A stretch of DNA of 35,611 nt from Paenibacillaceae bacterium ZCTH02-B3 (lineage in GTDB: Bacteria > Bacillota > Bacilli > Paenibacillales > Paenibacillaceae), in NCBI GenBank assembly GCA_002159065.1, contig LZRV01000035.1, positions 1 through 35,611 of the forward strand, in the 5' to 3' direction. Under the pieces are notes generated by a model. The model did not search any database. It saw only the letters and a list, made by a program, of their open reading frames with translations, and was not told the DNA's origin. The translations under genes were made by a program, and so were the position numbers. Positions 25,893 to 32,901 of the stretch are shown piece by piece (position 1 is the first letter of the stretch; each line of letters starts with the position of its first letter).

Positions 25893-25944
25893 GTTGTTGG
25901 ACATCTTACTTGTAAGTATAAACATTCCGCCTCCGCTTCGTCAA
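25893..25944 (-). promoter_or_regulatory. tctC operon promoter with GntR-type operator
   Basis: On the minus strand TTGACG (25939-25944), an 18-bp spacer and TATACT (25915-25920), start near 25908. The operator at 25893-25905 reads GATGT-CCA-ACAAC on this strand, one mismatch from the perfect palindrome before dhaK, and would lie at about +3 to +15. It keeps the GT-N3-AC core of FadR-type sites. A second symmetric element CTTAC-TT-GTAAG (plus strand 25905-25916) abuts it and overlaps the -10. Confidence 0.72.
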
Positions 25945-25966
25945 TCGCGGGACGGGCCGTCCGGCC

Positions 25967-26695
25967 TCAGTCGCTCCGCTGCTGCGATTCAATGGACCGG
26001 GCGATCCCGATGACATCCGCCTTCGTTTCCTCGATATGGGCCAGCATCGCCTGATGGGCGCGGGCGGCGTCGCGGGCGCGCAGCGCGTCCAGAATTTTTT
26101 CGTGAGCGGGAATTGCGATGTACGGCTGGGCCGGCGGCGAAAACACTTTCATGCGGTACTCCCTCAGCGACGGCATCAGGCTGTTGTAGAAGAAAAGGAG
26201 CATTTCGTTCCGGCTGGCCTCGAAGATCTTGAGATGAAAACGTTCGTCGTTGGCCACGGCCTCCTCCGCGTCGCCCTTCTCAATCGCCTGCTTGAAGCGT
26301 TCATGAATCTCTTCAAGTTCCCGGATTTCCTCATCCGTGATGTTCCCGGCGGCGATCTGGGCCGTCACCGGTTCCAGTGCAAGGCGCACTTCCAACAGCT
26401 GCTGGATCTTCACGTTGTTGGCGTGGAACCAGTCGATGAACACCTTTTGGTAAAATTTCGACCGGTCCGCAAGAAAAACGCCTTTGCCTCTGCGGATTTC
26501 AATGAAACCCTGCGCCTGGAGCCTGATGAACACCTCGCGTACCGTGTTGCGGCTGATGCCGAGCATTTTGCTGAGCTGGATTTCGGTCGGCAGCTGGTCG
26601 CCCTCTTTCAGCTTGCCGGACAGAATATAGGCTTTGACCCGTTCCAGCGCCTCCTCGGTCACCGTCTGCCGGGACAACGGCCGTAAATAGGTCAT
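25967..26695 (-). CDS. GntR family (FadR/FCD subfamily) transcriptional regulator
   Basis: 242 residues. N-terminal winged helix 12-75 (GDQLPTEIQLSKMLGISRNTVREVFIRL), then an all-helical FCD domain 95-235 with metal-site features: ANDERFHLKIFEAS (Asp and His), and AHEKILDALRARDAARAHQAMLAHI (two His). FCD regulators typically bind a carboxylic acid through the metal and release DNA. The gene lies between the two halves of the aldolase/TTT cluster, and both halves have a matching operator, so it is the probable local repressor. Start MTYLRPL: GGGAGG is 8 nt upstream. Confidence 0.93.
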   Translation of the reverse strand: MTYLRPLSRQTVTEEALERVKAYILSGKLKEGDQLPTEIQLSKMLGISRNTVREVFIRLQAQGFIEIRRGKGVFLADRSKFYQKVFIDWFHANNVKIQQLLEVRLALEPVTAQIAAGNITDEEIRELEEIHERFKQAIEKGDAEEAVANDERFHLKIFEASRNEMLLFFYNSLMPSLREYRMKVFSPPAQPYIAIPAHEKILDALRARDAARAHQAMLAHIEETKADVIGIARSIESQQRSD

Positions 26696-26720
26696 GACGA
26701 ACGCCTCCCGATAAAGCCGG

Positions 26721-26745
26721 CAATTCAAATAAGTTCAATTCAAAT
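26721..26745. repeat. Direct repeat upstream of gntR
   Basis: CAATTCAAAT occurs at 26721-26730 and 26736-26745, 15 bp apart, followed by a partial copy CAAATTCG at 26751. The stretch 26715-26770 is markedly AT-rich. It lies in the 78-bp gap before gntR and may hold an internal promoter or an extra control site. Confidence 0.6.
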
Positions 26746-26773
26746 TTTATCAAATTCGACAATAAATCAAGTA

Positions 26774-27694
26774 TCACGGTTCTCCGACAATTTTAAACCC
26801 AGCTTCCATGAGGCGTTGGCGAAGCCGTTCCTTCTCTTCCGGCGTCGGCGGCATGATCGGGCTGCGGGCCACTCCGGCGGGACGCCCGAGCATGGCCATG
26901 GCCACCTTTGCCATGTACGGCATTTTCGGTCCTTCAATGGCGCGCCACACCGGAAGCAGGCGGTCGTGGATGGCTTTCGCTCCCCGGTGGTCCCCCGCCA
27001 ACGTCTTCCGGTACAGTTCCAGCGTCTCCTTCGGAAACACCGCGGTCAGGCACGAAATGGCGCCATCCACGCCCAGGCAGAACGTCGGGTAAAGCAGGTC
27101 GTCGATCCCCGTCGTGATCGGCACCAAATGATGCAGTTCGTGCAGCATGTCCGCCACCTTGTGCATGTCACCGCCGCTCTGCTTGATGCCGAGTACCCAG
27201 GGAACCTGTTCGATGATGGTTTTCATGACCCTGACGTCAATGTCTACCCATGGAATGACATTGTAGATCAGGATGGGCAGCTTGACCGCTTCCCCCACGC
27301 GCATAAAGTGTTGGACCAAACCTTCGGAGGTCGGAACCCACAGATAGTGAGGCGGCGTAAGTTGGATCGAATCGACGCCCGCCTCCTTGGCAGCCTGTGC
27401 CTTGCGGATCGCGTCCGCCGTGGAATCGGCGATGACCCCTCCGATGACTTGCACGCGCCCGGCGACTTGGTCAACAACCGTTTTGCAGAGCGTGAAGATT
27501 TCTTCTTCGGAAAGGCCCTGGCCTTCCCCCGTGCTGCCGCCGACGCATATCCCCTGCACACCTGATTGCACCTGGAACTCCGCCTCTGCGCGGATCAGGT
27601 CCAGGTCCAGTTCCTCCGTATCCGGCGTGAAGGCGGTCACCATGGGAGGAATGATTCCCTTGAGATTCAGTTGATGTCCGTTATGGCTTTTCAT
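26774..27694 (-). CDS. DHDPS/NAL family aldolase or dehydratase B
   Basis: 306 residues. Schiff-base lysine K171 (LGIKQS), Y144 (IYNVIP) and loop GGSTGEG (52-58) are present. Like enzyme A it lacks the DapA signatures (GTTGE, TPYYNKP); the tail pattern ARSPIMPPTPEEKERLRQRL parallels PRSPVQMPTEAEKAFIRRQL of enzyme A, so the two are paralogues. Expected chemistry: pyruvate-forming retro-aldol cleavage or dehydration of a 2-oxo acid. It lies 47 bp behind dhaL and 78 bp before gntR. The start MKSHNG is preceded by GGGAGGG. Confidence 0.9.
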   Translation of the reverse strand: MKSHNGHQLNLKGIIPPMVTAFTPDTEELDLDLIRAEAEFQVQSGVQGICVGGSTGEGQGLSEEEIFTLCKTVVDQVAGRVQVIGGVIADSTADAIRKAQAAKEAGVDSIQLTPPHYLWVPTSEGLVQHFMRVGEAVKLPILIYNVIPWVDIDVRVMKTIIEQVPWVLGIKQSGGDMHKVADMLHELHHLVPITTGIDDLLYPTFCLGVDGAISCLTAVFPKETLELYRKTLAGDHRGAKAIHDRLLPVWRAIEGPKMPYMAKVAMAMLGRPAGVARSPIMPPTPEEKERLRQRLMEAGFKIVGEP

Positions 27695-27741
27695 GTCTTT
27701 CCCTCCCAGTCGTCGCGAAATTTTCGCCTGCCTTTGACGTC

Positions 27742-28362
27742 TCAGGCTTTTCCAGAAAGCTTGAGCGCCAGCCATTCGTACAGCTGGTAGCAAAACCAGG
27801 CCCCGCCGTCGATCCGGCCGCTGGCGCGTTCACCCAGCCAGCTGGAACGGCCGGTTTTGGACGCCATGTCCGCCGTCGCTTCGGCCGATCGATTCGCCGC
27901 CTCTGCGGCCTTGGCCATAAGTTCCTCAGCCGCGAGATTTTGCTCCAGACCTTCCTCGTAGGCCTCGATGGCCGGATGAAACGCGTCGAGCACCGTCTTG
28001 TCGCCCCTTTGGGCGCCTCCCCGCCGCATGATTTCCTCCGCCATCGTCTTTTGCACCAGCAGCCAGTCGCGACTCGACAGCTCTCCGGTTTCCGGGGGAA
28101 GCGCCTTGCCGGCGGCGATCAGGGCGGATGCAAGCAGGATCCCCATGGTGGACGGGGCCGCTTTGCGCACCGCCCTGCCTCCTTCCAACAGCCAGTCCCT
28201 TACCGTGCCGGCCACCGCGGCGGCGTCGGCCAGGGCGTTGGCCGCGAGCTGAAGGGTTACGCCGAGATCGCCGTCGCCCTGCGCAGCGTCCAACTCGTTC
28301 CAGACGGCGCGGTTTTTTTCCGCAAACTCCGGGAGCGATTCCGCAATCTGACGCCAATCCAT
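27742..28362 (-). CDS. dhaL: Dihydroxyacetone kinase-type nucleotide-binding subunit (DhaL-like)
   Basis: 206 residues, DAK2/DhaL helical barrel. The Mg-nucleotide ligands are D25, D30 and D32 in ELDAAQGDGDLG. Most DhaL proteins read GDGDHG; here Leu33 replaces the His. The segments STMGILLASAL and RGDKTVLDAFHPA are typical. It supplies the ADP/ATP-binding half to DhaK. No dhaM (PTS phosphoryl donor) lies beside it, so the phosphate source may be ATP directly or a remote PTS protein. It starts 3 bp after the dhaK stop. Confidence 0.9.
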   Translation of the reverse strand: MDWRQIAESLPEFAEKNRAVWNELDAAQGDGDLGVTLQLAANALADAAAVAGTVRDWLLEGGRAVRKAAPSTMGILLASALIAAGKALPPETGELSSRDWLLVQKTMAEEIMRRGGAQRGDKTVLDAFHPAIEAYEEGLEQNLAAEELMAKAAEAANRSAEATADMASKTGRSSWLGERASGRIDGGAWFCYQLYEWLALKLSGKA

Positions 28363-28365
28363 GGC

Positions 28366-29379
28366 TCAGACCCCCCCGAACGTGTTGAGGAACGGCGTGT
28401 CCGCCGGAGCGTCGAGAAGCATTTTCAGCTCGTCGTCAAGCTTGAACAGGCTGACGGAACAGCCGGCCATCTCCAGGGAGGTTGCGTATTCCCCTACGAA
28501 CGTGCGGTAAATGCGGATTTTTTCCTTTTCGAGCAGCGCATGCACTTCCCGGTTCATGATGAACAGTTCTTCGGGAGGCGTGGCACCGGAACCGTTGACG
28601 AGCACCGCCACTTCGTCGCCCGCCGCAAGCGACAAATCCCGTATGAGCTCTGGCACGACGCGTTCCGCGATTTCCCCGGCGCTCATCAGCTTCGTGCGCG
28701 TGATGCCGGGCTCGCCGTGGATGCCCATGCCGATCTCCATTTCGTCGTCTCCGATCTCGAAGGTAGGTTTGCCGGACGCCGGGATGGTGCACGAGCTGAG
28801 CGCGACGCCCATGGTGGCCGTGCGGGAAGTCGCCCTGCGCGCGATTTCCGCCACCTGTTCCAGATCGTCGCCGCGTTCCGCGCTGGCGCCCGCCGTCTTG
28901 TAAGCGAAGAAGATGCCCGCCACGCCGCGACGCGATTCCCAGCGGTCGCGGGGAGCCGAGGCCACATCGTCCGCAACCCGCACGGACAGCGTTCGGATGC
29001 CGTCTTCGTCCTCCAGTATTTCGGCCGCAAGGTCGAAGTTCATCTTGTCGCCGAAATAGTTACCGTAGAGAAACAGGACGCCCCTGCCCCCGTGGATCTG
29101 CCTGGCCACCTGCGCCATCGTGTCCGCGCTGGGCGACGAAAACACGTTGCCGACGGAGCATCCGTCGACCAGCCCTTTGCCGACATATCCGAGGAATACC
29201 GGCAGATGCCCGGAACCTCCGCCGGTGGCGATCGCCACCTTGCCCTGTACGGGCGCGTCGGCCCGGATGATGCCGCGCGGGTCCCCCTCGGTGAAACGTA
29301 GCCGGTCCGGAAACGCCTTCACGATTCCCTGGAGCATTTCATCCACAAAATGCTCCGGGGCGTTCATGATTTTTTTCAT
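28366..29379 (-). CDS. dhaK: Dihydroxyacetone kinase-type substrate subunit (DhaK-like)
   Basis: 337 residues. The substrate site motifs GGGSGH (53-58), D111 (YFGDKMNFD) and H221 (MGIHGEPG) are intact; the last binds the ketone as a hemiaminal in DhaK. So the partner is a short ketose or aldose: dihydroxyacetone, erythrulose or a related product. First gene of its operon, with about 148 nt of leader. The start MKKIMN matches the family. In the leader a hairpin (29426-29453) contains a copy of the operator half GGACATC. Confidence 0.93.
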   Translation of the reverse strand: MKKIMNAPEHFVDEMLQGIVKAFPDRLRFTEGDPRGIIRADAPVQGKVAIATGGGSGHLPVFLGYVGKGLVDGCSVGNVFSSPSADTMAQVARQIHGGRGVLFLYGNYFGDKMNFDLAAEILEDEDGIRTLSVRVADDVASAPRDRWESRRGVAGIFFAYKTAGASAERGDDLEQVAEIARRATSRTATMGVALSSCTIPASGKPTFEIGDDEMEIGMGIHGEPGITRTKLMSAGEIAERVVPELIRDLSLAAGDEVAVLVNGSGATPPEELFIMNREVHALLEKEKIRIYRTFVGEYATSLEMAGCSVSLFKLDDELKMLLDAPADTPFLNTFGGV

Positions 29380-29508
29380 GTCGAACTTATCACCCCATCC
29401 TCCATTACGGCCTGATTGTCATCAACGGACATCCAGCCAACCGATGGTGTCCGCCGTTCACCCCTTTCACCCGCCAATGAAGTACCCTCCTGAACCTGAC
29501 ATACAACA

Positions 29509-29563
29509 GATGTCCAACATCATACACAATGCCATTTTACCTTCCCTCCAAGTCCCCCGTCAA
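29509..29563 (-). promoter_or_regulatory. dhaK operon promoter with perfect GntR-type operator
   Basis: On the minus strand TTGACG (29558-29563), an 18-bp spacer and TAAAAT (29534-29539), start near 29527. GATGT-TGG-ACATC (29509-29521) is a perfect 5-bp-arm palindrome at about +7 to +19, where a bound repressor would block initiation. The adjoining TGTATGATGTT is also shared with the tctC site. The same -35 sequence, spacer length and operator position are found before tctC. Confidence 0.78.
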
Positions 29564-29581
29564 TCGATTTTCTTGCATCCG

Positions 29582-29610
29582 TTGACAATGCGCAGTTGAT
29601 TTCCCATGAT
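29582..29610 (+). promoter_or_regulatory. Promoter of the SMR pair
   Basis: TTGACA (29582-29587), a 17-bp spacer and CATGAT (29605-29610). Then a small hairpin CCGGA-TTG-TCCGG (29632-29644) precedes the AAGGAGG ribosome binding site. Confidence 0.55.
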
Positions 29611-29661
29611 GGATCATAGCGGATAACAGAGCCGGATTGTCCGGTCCGAAGGAGGCTGCCC

Positions 29662-30336
29662 GTGAACGGCTTGCGCTTGTCCTTTCTCTTTCACCTGCAG
29701 GTGTTTTTGGCGGCGCACTTTTTCGTGAACGCCTGTTTGCTGCGCGGCCCGGAAGTACCCGAACCGCTTCTGTTTCTGCGCGAATCGATCCTTGAAGGAA
29801 GAATCCTCTACTATCACGAACCGAGCAGCCTGTTCGCGCACGCGTTCTGGACGGCGGGCCTTGCCGTCCATGCCCTTTTCGCCTTATCCCCGTTTTTTGC
29901 CGCGTTTTTCGCAGGCGGCAAATACAAAAAAGAAAAAACGGTCCCGGCTTCCCGCGGGGATGCGGACCGACTTCGCGTTCCGGAGCACAAGGTCATTTTA
30001 GCGCAACCTCCCGCAAATCCCGCCAGGGCCTGGTGGATGGTGACGGCCGGCGGCGCCATGGAAATCGTGTGGGCTTCCGGGTTCAAATATCCGCAAGTCC
30101 CGTCGATCCTGGTGATCGCCGCCCTTTTGCTGAGCTTCGATCTCCTCATCCGCGCCGCCAAATTCCTGCCCGTCGGCACCGTGTACGCGGTTTTCACCGG
30201 CATCGGCACCCTTGGCACGACGGCGATCGAGGCGGTCGTGTCCGGCGGTTTCGGCATCGGCAAACTGCTCCTGATCCTTCTTCTGCTCGCTTTTATCATC
30301 GGCCTAAAAATTTCCGGAGAGGAGAGGACCGGCTGA
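29662..30336 (+). CDS. SMR family subunit (YkkC/Gdx-like) with a 120-residue N-terminal extension
   Basis: 224 residues. The C-terminal part (about 121-224) is a full small multidrug resistance protein: the central glutamate E134 (GGAMEIVWASGFK), LPVGTVYAVFTGIGTLGT and a last helix ending in IIGLKISGEE, closest to YkkC/Gdx-type guanidinium exporters. The N-terminal 1-88 has two hydrophobic stretches (5-27 and 57-86) that I do not recognise, joined by a charged linker (88-120). The GTG start has AAGGAGG 6 nt upstream. No ATG, GTG or TTG lies at the normal SMR start, so a fusion seems real, though a run of A (29924-29938) could hide a frameshift. Confidence 0.8.
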   Translation: MNGLRLSFLFHLQVFLAAHFFVNACLLRGPEVPEPLLFLRESILEGRILYYHEPSSLFAHAFWTAGLAVHALFALSPFFAAFFAGGKYKKEKTVPASRGDADRLRVPEHKVILAQPPANPARAWWMVTAGGAMEIVWASGFKYPQVPSILVIAALLLSFDLLIRAAKFLPVGTVYAVFTGIGTLGTTAIEAVVSGGFGIGKLLLILLLLAFIIGLKISGEERTG

Positions 30337-30650
30337 TGGCGTGGCTCATGCTGATCCTGGCCGGCCTGCTCGAGGTCGTCGGGACCATCGGACTCAAGCG
30401 TACGGCCCTCAGAAAAAGCTGGCCCAACTATCTCATCCTGATCGGCGGATTCGGCACCAGCTTCCTGCTGCTCATCCGCGCCATGGAGGAAATCTCGCTG
30501 GCGACGGCCTACGCCGTCTGGACCGGCATCGGCACGTTCGGCGCCGTTCTGGCGGGACGGCTTCTCTACAAGGAAAGGCTGGGGCTTTTCAAGATCGTCT
30601 GCATGGCGGGCATCGTGGGCTGCGTGATCGGATTGCGCCTGGTCGGCTGA
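30336..30650 (+). CDS. SMR family subunit (YkkD/Gdx-like)
   Basis: 104 residues with four helices: MAWLMLILAGLLEVVGTIGLK with the essential glutamate E13, a middle helix, YAVWTGIGTFGAVLAG (about 64-79) and a last helix ending in GCVIGLRLVG. It overlaps the preceding SMR gene by one base (TGATG), a sign of coupled translation. Paired SMR genes make heterodimers of opposite topology (YkkCD, EbrAB). The GLK and WTGIG elements favour the Gdx (guanidinium) subgroup over Qac exporters, but no guanidine riboswitch is seen upstream. Confidence 0.92.
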   Translation: MAWLMLILAGLLEVVGTIGLKRTALRKSWPNYLILIGGFGTSFLLLIRAMEEISLATAYAVWTGIGTFGAVLAGRLLYKERLGLFKIVCMAGIVGCVIGLRLVG

Positions 30651-30660
30651 AGAAGCCCGG

Positions 30661-30677
30661 ACGGGCCGGCCCGTTTT
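30661..30677 (+). terminator. Possible short terminator of the SMR pair
   Basis: ACGGG-CCGG-CCCGT followed by TTT, 10 bp past the stop. The stem is only 5 bp and the T-run is short, so read-through into the next unit is possible. Confidence 0.4.
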
Positions 30678-30687
30678 CGATCCCGGT

Positions 30688-30717
30688 TTGACATGGAAAC
30701 AAAAACTCTGGTATAGT
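30688..30717 (+). promoter_or_regulatory. Promoter of the opuC operon
   Basis: A perfect TTGACA (30688-30693), an 18-bp spacer and TATAGT (30712-30717). Transcription would start near 30724, directly before the riboswitch. Confidence 0.8.
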
Positions 30718-30728
30718 TTAAAATGCTT

Positions 30729-30862
30729 AATTCCCGGTATGCGCACCGGGAAACGGGGGAACCACATATTGGGGCGAATCGGGACGCAAGGAACCGTTGT
30801 CCTTTTGTCCCGTAGGAAACCATCTCTTCCGAGCCCGTCAGCTAACCTCGTCGGCAATGGAT
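30729..30862 (+). promoter_or_regulatory. c-di-AMP riboswitch (ydaO-yuaA class)
   Basis: Conserved blocks of the class in the right order: GGGGGAACCACATATTGGGG (30754-30773), CGAATCGGG, a variable stem, then CCGAGCCCGTCAGCTAACC and TCGTCGGC (ending about 30855). The GTCAGCTAACCTCG block is the hallmark of the ydaO RNA. These riboswitches bind cyclic di-AMP and usually stop transcription of potassium and compatible-solute uptake or wall hydrolase genes when c-di-AMP is high. A terminator stands 53 bp downstream and an osmolyte transporter follows. Outer limits are approximate. Confidence 0.9.
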
Positions 30863-30914
30863 GGGTCAACTTCACGCTACTCCATAGCGCAAGCTTTGGA
30901 ATTCCATTCATCCA

Positions 30915-30938
30915 GGGACCCGTCGAGGGTCCTTTTTT
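30915..30938 (+). terminator. Riboswitch expression platform terminator
   Basis: GGACCC-GTCGA-GGGTCC (30916-30932) followed by TTTTTT. It lies between the c-di-AMP aptamer and opuCA, so ligand-dependent premature termination is expected. Between 30939 and the opuCA ribosome binding site I see no gene or signal. Confidence 0.9.
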
Positions 30939-31072
30939 CATCCGCGAAACATCCCCGCACGCCATCATGCTTTGTTTCTGCCACGGCTTTCCTCTCCTTC
31001 GCCCATCATCTGTTGTCGTCGAAACGTCCGCCCCGTCCCCCTGAGATTCCCGCCAGGCAAAGGAGGTCGTCC

Positions 31073-32218
31073 ATGGTAAAGTTTGACAACGTGAGCAAGA
31101 CCTATCCGGACGGAACGCAGGCGGTCAAAAATCTCTCCTTTGAAATCAATAAGGGGGAAATTGTCGTCCTCATCGGTCCGAGCGGTTGCGGCAAGACGAC
31201 CACAATGAAGATGATCAACCGGCTGATCCCTCACACGGAAGGGACCATCACCATCGACGGCCGGGACATCTCGAAGGAAGATCCGGTCGCCCTTCGCCGC
31301 AACATCGGGTACGTCATCCAGCAGATCGGGCTTTTTCCGCATTACACCGTCGAGGAAAACATTGCCCTGATTCCCACCCTGAAAGGCTGGAGCCGCGAGA
31401 AAAAAAGACAGCGGGTGGAAGAACTCTTGAACATGATCGGACTCGATCCGGTCCAGTTCGCGAAGCGCTATCCCAAAGAGCTGTCCGGCGGCCAGCAACA
31501 GCGGGTGGGCGTGGCGCGGGCCCTGGCGACGGACCCGGAAATCGTGCTGATGGACGAGCCGTTCGGCGCGCTGGACCCGATCACCCGCGAACAGCTGCAG
31601 GATGAACTTTTGTCGCTCCAGCGGAAAATGCACAAAACCATTGTCTTCGTCACCCACGACATGGACGAGGCGCTGAAGATGGGAGACCGCATCGCCGTCA
31701 TGAAGGACGGATCGCTCCTGCAGTTTGATACGCCCGACAGACTGCTGAAGGAGCCGGCCCACGGTTTCGTCGAGCAATTCATCGGCAAAAAGAGAATCTA
31801 CCAGAATCCCGCCTACATTCCCGTCACCGACGTCATGCGGGACAATCCCGCCACCGTGTTGTCCACCCGTTCCCCCGCCCGGGCGCTCACCGTCATGCGC
31901 CAGCGCCGGGCGGACACGCTGCTGGTCACCGACGAGAACGGCCGCCTGACCGGCATTGTTTCCGCGTATGACCTGCAGGCCAGGATGGAAGAAATCGAAA
32001 CGGTGGCCGAGATCACGGTTCCCGCCGAGCCGGTCCTGGATCTTTCGGCCACGGCGAAGGACGCCCTCATCGCCATCGATCAGGCGAAATTCGGCATCGT
32101 TCCCGTTGTCGGGGCGGAAGGCCGGGTCGCGGGCGTCGTGACCAAGGGAAGCCTGCTGACCATGTTTTCCCGGCTGTGGGTGCAAAATGGACAAAACGGA
32201 GGTGACACGCCGTCATGA
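31073..32218 (+). CDS. opuCA: Glycine betaine/choline-type ABC transporter ATPase with CBS domains
   Basis: 381 residues. ABC domain 1-240: Walker A GPSGCGKTT (35-43), signature LSGGQQQRVG, Walker B VLMDEPFGALD, and the switch His in FVTHD. Two CBS domains follow (about 258-310 and 318-370), as in OpuCA/OpuA ATPases, where they sense ionic strength or c-di-AMP. AAAGGAGG is 7 nt before the ATG; upstream in-frame codons overlap the riboswitch and are not used. It overlaps the permease start by 4 bp. It powers import of compatible solutes. Confidence 0.95.
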   Translation: MVKFDNVSKTYPDGTQAVKNLSFEINKGEIVVLIGPSGCGKTTTMKMINRLIPHTEGTITIDGRDISKEDPVALRRNIGYVIQQIGLFPHYTVEENIALIPTLKGWSREKKRQRVEELLNMIGLDPVQFAKRYPKELSGGQQQRVGVARALATDPEIVLMDEPFGALDPITREQLQDELLSLQRKMHKTIVFVTHDMDEALKMGDRIAVMKDGSLLQFDTPDRLLKEPAHGFVEQFIGKKRIYQNPAYIPVTDVMRDNPATVLSTRSPARALTVMRQRRADTLLVTDENGRLTGIVSAYDLQARMEEIETVAEITVPAEPVLDLSATAKDALIAIDQAKFGIVPVVGAEGRVAGVVTKGSLLTMFSRLWVQNGQNGGDTPS

Positions 32219-32868
32219 GAGCCACGTTGTGGGAACAGCTGATCCGACAGCTCAACATGCGATGGGAAGATCTCATCGCCGCCTTCTTCCAGCATATCCA
32301 GCTGGTTTGCGTGTCCATGGCCATCGCCATCGCCGTCGGCGTCCCCCTGGGCGTGCTGATCACCCGCGTGGCGTCCCTTCGCGGCGGCGTGCTGGGAACC
32401 GCCGGCGTGCTGCAGACGATTCCGAGCCTCGCCCTGCTCGGGTTCATGATCCCGCTGCTCGGAATCGGCATGCCGACCGCCGTTGCGGCGCTCTTTCTCT
32501 ACTCGCTCCTCCCCATCATCCGGAACACCTACACCGGCATCCGGGATGTGGACAAATCGGTCATCGAGGCCGCGAGGGGCATGGGCATGACGGATTTGCA
32601 AATCCTGATCCGCGTGCAGTTTCCCCTCGCCCTGTCCGTCATCATGGCCGGCATCCGCACCGCCACCGTCATCAACGTGGGCACGGCGACGCTGGCGGCA
32701 TTCATTGGCGCCGGCGGCCTCGGGGACTTCATCTTCATGGGCATCGCCCGCAGCATCGACGCCCTGGTGCTGCTCGGCGCGATTCCCGCCGCCCTGCTGG
32801 CGCTTTTGTTCGACTTCGTGTTGGGACTGCTTGAAAAGTGGACGGTTCCGAAGGGGCTGAAAATTTAG
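32215..32868 (+). CDS. opuCB: Compatible-solute ABC transporter permease
   Basis: 217 residues with about six helices, of the OpuCB/OpuBB/ProW type. The EAA loop, which contacts the ATPase, reads EAARGMGMTDLQILIRVQFPLAL (about 119-141). The start overlaps the opuCA stop (ATGA), so translation is coupled. B. subtilis OpuC has a second permease (OpuCD) after the receptor gene. None is found here: the receptor gene is followed by an MscS channel. The permease therefore probably works as a homodimer. Confidence 0.93.
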   Translation: MRATLWEQLIRQLNMRWEDLIAAFFQHIQLVCVSMAIAIAVGVPLGVLITRVASLRGGVLGTAGVLQTIPSLALLGFMIPLLGIGMPTAVAALFLYSLLPIIRNTYTGIRDVDKSVIEAARGMGMTDLQILIRVQFPLALSVIMAGIRTATVINVGTATLAAFIGAGGLGDFIFMGIARSIDALVLLGAIPAALLALLFDFVLGLLEKWTVPKGLKI

Positions 32869-32901
32869 AGGTTGGCACAAAAATTTTTGGGGGTTGATAC
32901 C

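Noticed and set aside
21663..27694. The two DHDPS-like genes as dapA (lysine synthesis)
   Set aside because: Neither has the GTTGE loop or the TPYYNKP tyrosine motif, and both lie among catabolic and uptake genes.
29611..29661. Guanidine riboswitch (ykkC or mini-ykkC) before the SMR pair
   Set aside because: Only one small CCGGA/TCCGG hairpin is present, without ACGR loops or the ykkC-I conserved blocks, and the leader is too short.
30797..31072. An N-terminal extension of opuCA reading through the leader
   Set aside because: It would overlap the riboswitch and terminator, and the ATG at 31073 has an ideal AAAGGAGG site and the family N-terminus.
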